From positions 1 to 13,954 of the forward strand of contig RXOD01005461.1 in NCBI GenBank assembly GCA_005223375.1: DNA of 13,954 nucleotides. The letters run 5' to 3'. Position numbers and translations under genes: made by a program. The DNA comes from Amoebophrya sp. AT5.2. Taxonomy: Eukaryota > Sar > Dinophyceae > Syndiniales > Amoebophryaceae. Below the pieces are notes generated by a model, which worked only from the letters and a program-made list of their open reading frames with translations, did not search any database and had not been told where the DNA came from. Shown one piece after another: positions 9,174 through 13,954 of this stretch (the stretch's first letter is position 1; each line of letters begins with the position of its first letter).

Positions 9174-9606
9174 CATATTGGAAATCCGTGACAAAAAGGT
9201 AAAGGACGACGGGTCGTGGATTCCACAAGAAATCGGCTTCAGTGCGTTTGCTTTGAGGAAGACTTATGTGATTGACAGAAGTATGCCAACATCGGAATCG
9301 GATTCGTAGTTTATTCTCACACCTTCCGTCGGATTTGTCATTTTCGTTGATCTTGATGTCGTCGGGCAGGAGGTCCTTTCTGGTATCGGTTCGTAACCAC
9401 ATCAGCAGATGAAGAACTTCTTCGTGCAGAAAATGAAATCTACTGACTATGTGTTGATCATTCTGCGATCGTCCCAGGGTGACTTTTGAAAAGCCCCGCG
9501 ACCCCGTATTCTTTTTCGATCGATCCGCTTTGATCCAGGAACTTTTTCAACTGGAATTTCAATTTTGTACAGTCGGCACCAGAGACCATCGCTCGTAGCT
9601 TCCACC

Positions 9607-11092
9607 ATGGCCGACGCCGCAACCGCCCCCGCGACCGTGGGCGTTCCTCCCTCAACCGCGGGCGACTATTTGCGGGAGTCGATTGGTGTTGCCTGTGTGA
9701 TTTTCCCCGTGCTGGTGTTTTTGTCTCCCATTTCCGCCTACTTTCCCGCGTATGTGCATCGCCGGCGGATGAAGCTCCCACCGCTTCCCGTGACCGCTTT
9801 GACGGCGCAGTGTTTTCTTTGGTTGTTGTACGGGATTGGCCTCAAGGCTCTGGTGATGATTGTGCCGAACGTGATCGGGCTGGTTCTAGGCTTCGTCTAC
9901 ATCGGCCTCTACCAGCGCTTCCTCCTGTTCCGCGGTGGCGGACTCCCGTTGTGCTGGGATGACAGGCAGCAGCAGCAGGCGCCTCCTCCTCCTCGTGAAG
10001 AGGCGGGACCACAACAGGAAGCGGCTGCTGCTGCCGTGACCACAGCAACTACTGCCGACCACGTCGGAGCAGAAGCGGGCCCTCCGCAAACGTCTGCTGG
10101 GGACCACGTCGACGTCCGTAGTGCTTCGTTGCACACGTCGGAGGCGGACGCGCTTTCCGAGGCAGATGCGGCCCTAAACGCTTCGATGGCCACGCGCCGC
10201 CAGTACGCGCGGCGCGAGGAGGCGGCCGACATCCGCAAGCGACTGTTTGAGTTCCGCGTGCAGGCACTGGTGGTGGCGGTGATGGGGCTGACGAGCTGCC
10301 TGCTGTTCGGGCTGCAGTACTACGAAGCGGTGGGCATCATGGCAATGCTCCTCGGAATACTCATGCTCATCTCGCCCGTCTTCGAAGTAGCAGAGGTAAT
10401 TTTCTTCAGTACTTTATTCTTTCGTACACGACGAATTTACATTCTTAGTATCGTACTACAACTACTCTGTATAGCTAGAAGCACCTGACTGTGCTTATGA
10501 CAATTGTGCTTGTGGTTCGCGTTCCGGGCCCGGAAGATATGAATTTGGTGCCGCCCGCGCCCTACATAGCATCAGCATACAAATATAATGATCGCGATTT
10601 GTTTCGCAGGCTCTGGGAACCGGCAATCCCGAGGTGATGGGCACGGTGATCATGAACGTGATCATGCTGCTGAATTGCGTGGTCTGGACCATCCAGGGGG
10701 CTGCGTACTTGCGCAGGACGCCCGTGGTCGTGCAAAACTCGTTTGGCATCGCCGGGAATGTCGTCGCGCTGGCGGCACGCTCGTACATGTTCTACTTTCC
10801 CCGCGAGCGCCCGGACCCGGTCGAGGCCGACCTCCTCACGCCGCGCACGGAGGAGAGGGGCATGGTCATGGGCGGTGACACCGCAGGCGCAGAGGTTGCT
10901 GGGAAAAAAGAAGATGAAAAGGACGGGCTGGCGAGACTGCCGCTGACACGAACGGCAAAGGGCAAGCGGAACTACGACACACTGTCGACGAGAGCGTCAG
11001 GAGGCTACTCGCAGTTTAGCGGGCGGGACGGAGCAGGCGCGACCTCGTCAGAGGAGGAGGACGAACGAATCCCATTCTCGGGAAACACGTGA
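9607..11092 (+). CDS. SWEET: SWEET/MtN3-family sugar transporter, two exons
   Basis: Model: join(9607..10395, 10610..11092), 423 residues. The ATG has the strong context ACCATGG. SWEETs are seven-helix uniporters, two three-helix MtN3 repeats joined by a linker helix, that move mono- or disaccharides down a gradient across plasma or organelle membranes. Repeat 1 spans about residues 26-108 and shows FLSPIS (P41), LP at 60-61, W72 in LWLLYG and N88 in VPNVIG. A hydrophilic stretch of about 100 residues (about 110-215, rich in Q, P, A, T and E) follows, then a linker helix and repeat 2, with SPVFEVAE, W289 in LNCVVWTIQG and N306 in VQNSFG. The two Asn and the helix-6 Trp correspond to pocket residues of characterised SWEETs. 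The proline usually found in helix 6 (as in xMPF) appears as Gly274 in NPEVMG. The tail after about 325 is charged, hydrophilic and probably cytosolic. Substrate cannot be told from sequence. Confidence 0.9.
10396..10609 (+). other. SWEET intron (phase 0)
   Basis: GT-AG intron of 214 bp with donor GTAATT after GAG and acceptor TTTCGCAG before GCT. Splicing joins SPVFEVAE to ALGTGNPEVMG between helices 5 and 6 of repeat 2. Without splicing, the first frame stops at 10486-10488. It contains a perfect 14-base palindrome (10522-10535, TTCCGGGCCCGGAA). Confidence 0.9.
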
Positions 11093-11228
11093 ACCAGCCG
11101 CGGTGCTTCGCGGAACTATGTATCTTCGATTTCCTCTGCAGCCAGAGCCACAAAGAATGAAAAGGAGGATCGAACGGAGGCCGTCCGCCAAATTGCTTTA
11201 CACAATGAAGAACTCATGTGATTTTTAA

Positions 11229-11271
11229 GCCTTTGCGATGAGATGACTGCCGCACATTTAGCCGCAAAGGC
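11229..11271. other. Nine-pair stem-loop after SWEET
   Basis: GCCTTTGCG (11229-11237) is the exact reverse complement of CGCAAAGGC (11263-11271), with a 25-base loop. It lies 137 bases after the SWEET stop and 11 bases before an AATAAA, so it may sit in the SWEET 3' UTR. A nine-base inverted repeat at this spacing is not rare by chance in 14 kb. Confidence 0.35.
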
Positions 11272-11282
11272 GGGACCAAGTA

Positions 11283-11288
11283 AATAAA
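11283..11288 (+). terminator. Possible poly(A) signal for SWEET
   Basis: AATAAA lies 190 bases after the SWEET stop codon, a plausible 3' UTR length. The use of this hexamer in the source organism is unknown, so this is a candidate only. Confidence 0.35.
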
Positions 11289-11620
11289 GATCTTGTACGT
11301 AAACGTAACGTCCGACAGACGCACCAATTGCAAAACTATGGCAGGAAGTTAGACAGACGCAAGGAAGTGTCCAATATGGAAATGAAGCAAACATTACTTA
11401 TGTTGGCCACTTGCCGCGAGATCAACTCTCACATGGACCATTCTTTGATCAGAAGTGGATTTTGCATTGCGGACTTTTCCGTAAGTACGTGTACGAACTC
11501 CGTGACCCCGTGTAACAGTCCTGCCCCATGATCCGACGACCAAATTGACAGCACAAGCAGGCTCTACTTGGTGCTCAGCGACAGTCCCTTATTATCTGCC
11601 TTCGGGCCTATCAGGCCTTC

Positions 11621-11671
11621 GTTGCCTATCACCAGTCTGCAGGCGCAGTCGCCTGGGCCTGGTGAGCCAAC
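11621..11671. other. Nested three-part stem-loop in spacer
   Basis: Three coaxial helices can form: GTTG 11621-11624 with CAAC 11668-11671; TCACCAG 11629-11635 with CTGGTGA 11659-11665; CAGGCG 11640-11645 with CGCCTG 11650-11655 around the loop CAGT. The internal loops are small (4/2 and 4/3 bases). A smaller hairpin (GGCCT/AGGCC, 11605-11617) lies just upstream. The pairing is seen directly; whether it is transcribed is unknown. Confidence 0.4.
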
Positions 11672-12153
11672 ACGAATGTGAATTAATTTCTTGTTCTGTA
11701 ATTATATCTTCTTCTTCTGTGCATTCCTCTGCGCCTGCGGTCCTCTGCGGCTTCTAAGCGAGTGAAGGTGTGTTTTGTCTTCGGTGGTCCAACAATACGA
11801 AGGATATGGATAATGAACGTATGAGTCGTACCGTCAGCTGAGCCAAGATTTTTTCCGTGAGCGACGAGGAAGCCGTAGCGGTACCTGTAACTGCACGCAG
11901 TATGCATATGTTTATCAGTATCACTATCTACAATGAATGAATCAATCAGTAGGCAGTTTCAATTTCGGACCTCTCTGACCCCTTGCTTCCTCAAATGCGG
12001 ATTGTACCGCTCTATCACTAGATGCTTCCCATTGGATTTTCGATTTGCAGTTGACTTCCACTTCTACTACAGTGGGGTGTGCGTGTGCAGCAGCACTGTC
12101 CATCGAGACGATTAGCATCGATCGATTGGCAATAGCTACAAGCAAAATCCAAA

Positions 12154-13954
12154 ATGGACGCGGGGGCAGAAGTCTCCTATCCTTCTGCGTTCGACTTCGA
12201 TTCTAGAAGGCAGACTACTGTTCCTGGTGCGGAGCCGGGGATTGCGGCTTTCGGCGTTCTCGCAATCACTGCGCTCGCGTGCGGGTTCGCGCAGAGGCGG
12301 CGCGACCAACGGCGCAGGGAACTACAAGTGCAAGCAGAGCCCGGAAAGTCGCCCACTCCGGATGAGACGAAGCGGCTGTACTTCACCGACGAGCTGAGGC
12401 GGTGGCTGACGTCCCTCGAGGGGTCGGAGAAGCCGCGCCCCAAGATGGTATACGATCGACGGGACTTCGTCGACTACCTCTTCATGCTCTTTCTGTCGCT
12501 CGCCGCGACGGTTGCCTGCTACGGAAAAAGCCACGCCTTCACTTCACTTAATGTCCACTGTTCGTGGTTTCTTTGTTTGGTCTTCGTGACGCGGCACGGC
12601 GTGGGGGGGGACTGGACGCCCACTGTGCTGAAGCCGACGGTGTGGTTGCACTGGGCCTACTACAAAGTGACGAACATGCGGGCGAGCTACTTCTACCAGG
12701 TGGCGATCTTCGCGGCGGAAATCGCGGCGCTGCGTTGCGCGGGGAAAGCGCTCTGCGGGGGTAAGGGATCGCTGTTCGACGTCGGCGGAGCGGTCGTGTC
12801 AACATGGGCGGGAGGAGTTGCAGAAGGCAGTGCAGGCACGCGAACTGCAAGCGACAGGATAGACGAGACCACTACGATGCCAGCGCCAGCGGACACAAGG
12901 TCTCCATCGTCCTCTTCTCCCGCGTCCTTCCTCATCTCGCTTAAGACATTCACGAACAGCGTCGACTCCGCCTTTTACGCTTCAACTTTTGGCGCCTTCT
13001 ACCTCTCCTTCGGCGTCGCAACCCTGCTCCGCTTCCTCTCCTACCTGGATCACGTGAGACAGCACCGGCATGTGTTCGCTTTTCTCTCGCAGACGGGCTG
13101 GAGGAAGACGCTCAGCTTCTTCGCGGCCGTTTCGGGAGGTGGGGGGAAGATTTTGAAGGTCCCGGAGTTTGTGGACCATCTTACTGGGCTTTCGCACGCG
13201 CTGGCCACCGGACTATGGACGCACGTGATCACTGTCGTGCCCTACTTCTGGATCCTCTGCGTGCTTGCGGAGAGCGTGCAGCCGCCGGCAACAACTACAA
13301 CTACAACTACAGCAACCGCTACTGAGACAACAAGAAGGACTCCTGCGCAGCAAGAGGAAGTTGAAGTGAACACCGCTTTTCTGCAGCTGCTCGCGATAGC
13401 TTCGTGGGTGTTCCGTTTTCTGTGTCTCGAGCAGCGGTTGCTCCAGGACTTCGAGCAGAATGACCTGAACGAGTGGTACCTCCGCGACCACTGGCTGGGC
13501 CATTTCTCCAAGATCGGGTTCTCCTACCTCCACGGACCGCACCACGACGCGCTTCCCGTCGGCTTCATTGCAGTTGCCGACAACGGGCCGCTCGAGGGGC
13601 TTTTACGGCACTTCTTCGGCCACTTCGACTCGTACGCCTGCCCGCCGGCGGCCTGCTTCCGCTGGACGAAAACGGTGATCCGGGACGTGGTGGGACACCA
13701 GTACGTTCCGGGCGTGTTCCCCTGGAGCAGCTCGCTCGTCGACTACGGCGTGCACCACGTGGAGCACCACTACCTGAGCATGTACCCGCTGGGAAACGGC
13801 ATAGAAAACGACCCAGACCCGCGGAACAACTGCGAAGTGGAACACTGGCTGTCGGGCGGGGCGTACGATGGAAAGACCTCGAAAGTGTGGAACTGGTTCG
13901 TCACCGAAACAAGAAGGCTGGAGGGGGCTCGTGCCGCGGGGGGAGGGGGGATGG
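12154..13954 (+). CDS. Membrane protein with fatty acid hydroxylase/sterol desaturase-type histidine boxes, 3' partial
   Basis: Open for 600 codons with no stop before the window ends. The ATG has A at -3 and G at +4 and follows an in-frame TAG at 12133. Three histidine boxes are visible: H446xxxH450 in DHWLGH, H460xxH463H464 in HGPHHDALP, and H534H535xxH538H539 in YGVHHVEHHY, plus H515 in VGHQYVPG. This HX3H, HX2HH, HX2HH arrangement binds the di-iron centre of membrane oxygenases of the fatty acid hydroxylase/sterol desaturase superfamily, usually in the ER, which use O2 to hydroxylate or desaturate lipids. Hydrophobic segments lie near residues 29-45, 105-124, 129-147, 180-196, 274-298, 350-375 and 409-426. 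Variable hydrophilic stretches (about 208-265, Ser/Thr-rich; about 376-405, with a Thr run) separate them. The large N-terminal membrane part (about 440 residues before box 1) is longer than in simple hydroxylases. I cannot name the substrate or the exact family; a desaturase is possible. Stop and any 3' introns are outside the window. Confidence 0.8.
   Translation, partial: MDAGAEVSYPSAFDFDSRRQTTVPGAEPGIAAFGVLAITALACGFAQRRRDQRRRELQVQAEPGKSPTPDETKRLYFTDELRRWLTSLEGSEKPRPKMVYDRRDFVDYLFMLFLSLAATVACYGKSHAFTSLNVHCSWFLCLVFVTRHGVGGDWTPTVLKPTVWLHWAYYKVTNMRASYFYQVAIFAAEIAALRCAGKALCGGKGSLFDVGGAVVSTWAGGVAEGSAGTRTASDRIDETTTMPAPADTRSPSSSSPASFLISLKTFTNSVDSAFYASTFGAFYLSFGVATLLRFLSYLDHVRQHRHVFAFLSQTGWRKTLSFFAAVSGGGGKILKVPEFVDHLTGLSHALATGLWTHVITVVPYFWILCVLAESVQPPATTTTTTTATATETTRRTPAQQEEVEVNTAFLQLLAIASWVFRFLCLEQRLLQDFEQNDLNEWYLRDHWLGHFSKIGFSYLHGPHHDALPVGFIAVADNGPLEGLLRHFFGHFDSYACPPAACFRWTKTVIRDVVGHQYVPGVFPWSSSLVDYGVHHVEHHYLSMYPLGNGIENDPDPRNNCEVEHWLSGGAYDGKTSKVWNWFVTETRRLEGARAAGGGGM

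Larger units (their letters stand above)
8770..9606 (+). other. Spacer between TDP1 and SWEET
   Basis: No supported gene. The frame 8787-9074 has no ATG at its start and a composition unlike the neighbours; the minus frame 9163-9402 has no recognisable feature. Visible structure: three near-copies of ACTCCCGGCTT at 8995, 9011 and 9030, and two adjacent hairpins at 9128-9151 and 9157-9173. The final stretch holds the SWEET 5' UTR. No AATAAA was seen on the + strand. Confidence 0.7.
11093..12153 (+). other. Spacer between SWEET and the hydroxylase-like gene
   Basis: About 1.06 kb without a supported gene; the small open frames (for example 11328-11531, 11545-11757, 11933-12115) have no recognisable features. 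It should contain the SWEET 3' UTR (possible AATAAA at 11283-11288), two stem-loops (11229-11271 and 11621-11671) and the promoter and leader of the downstream gene. An in-frame TAG at 12133-12135 bounds the next coding frame. Confidence 0.7.

Noticed and set aside
13288..13325. ACAACT-type microsatellite.
   Set aside because: It is in frame in the hydroxylase-like gene and encodes a Thr run, so it is treated as a coding low-complexity stretch and not a separate repeat element.

Overview
The window looks like nuclear DNA from a eukaryote with a compact genome. It carries four protein genes, all on the + strand, separated by about 0.8-1.1 kb of non-coding DNA. Two of them (U2SURP and SWEET) are interrupted by six GT-AG introns of 214-309 bp that are visibly more AT-rich than the exons. 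Purine at -3 and G at +4 around the chosen ATGs also fit a eukaryote. Single-strand gene order, GC-rich exons and short spacers would suit a compact alveolate-type protist (for example a chromerid or a parasitic dinoflagellate), but the sequence does not fix the lineage.

Layout. (1) 2-4538: a U2SURP/SR140-type splicing factor of the U2 snRNP, lacking its N-terminus at the window edge, in six exons with RRM, SURP, CID, cwf21-like and RS-rich regions in the family order. (2) 4539-5349: non-coding spacer. (3) 5350-8769: a single-exon 1139-residue tyrosyl-DNA phosphodiesterase (TDP1-type) protein with both HxK-N motifs and a long C-terminal extension that ends in ankyrin-like sequence. (4) 8770-9606: spacer with two adjacent hairpins. 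(5) 9607-11092: a two-exon SWEET/MtN3 sugar transporter with an unusually long hydrophilic linker between its two halves. (6) 11093-12153: spacer with a nested stem-loop and a possible poly(A) signal. (7) 12154 to the window end: a 600-codon open frame without a stop, encoding a multi-pass membrane protein with three histidine boxes of the fatty acid hydroxylase/sterol desaturase type.

The genes do not form an obvious pathway: RNA splicing, DNA-protein crosslink repair, sugar transport and lipid modification. I found no operon-like system, CRISPR array, tRNA, rRNA or recognisable transposon. The most unusual signals are the architecture of individual proteins (an insertion inside the SURP module, the TDP1 extension with an active-site Gln-to-Glu change, the SWEET linker), the atypical 5' splice sites (no G at +5 in any of the six introns), and a few hairpins in spacers. 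Gene models were built by eye from reading frames, splice signals and remembered family motifs; no database search was run.
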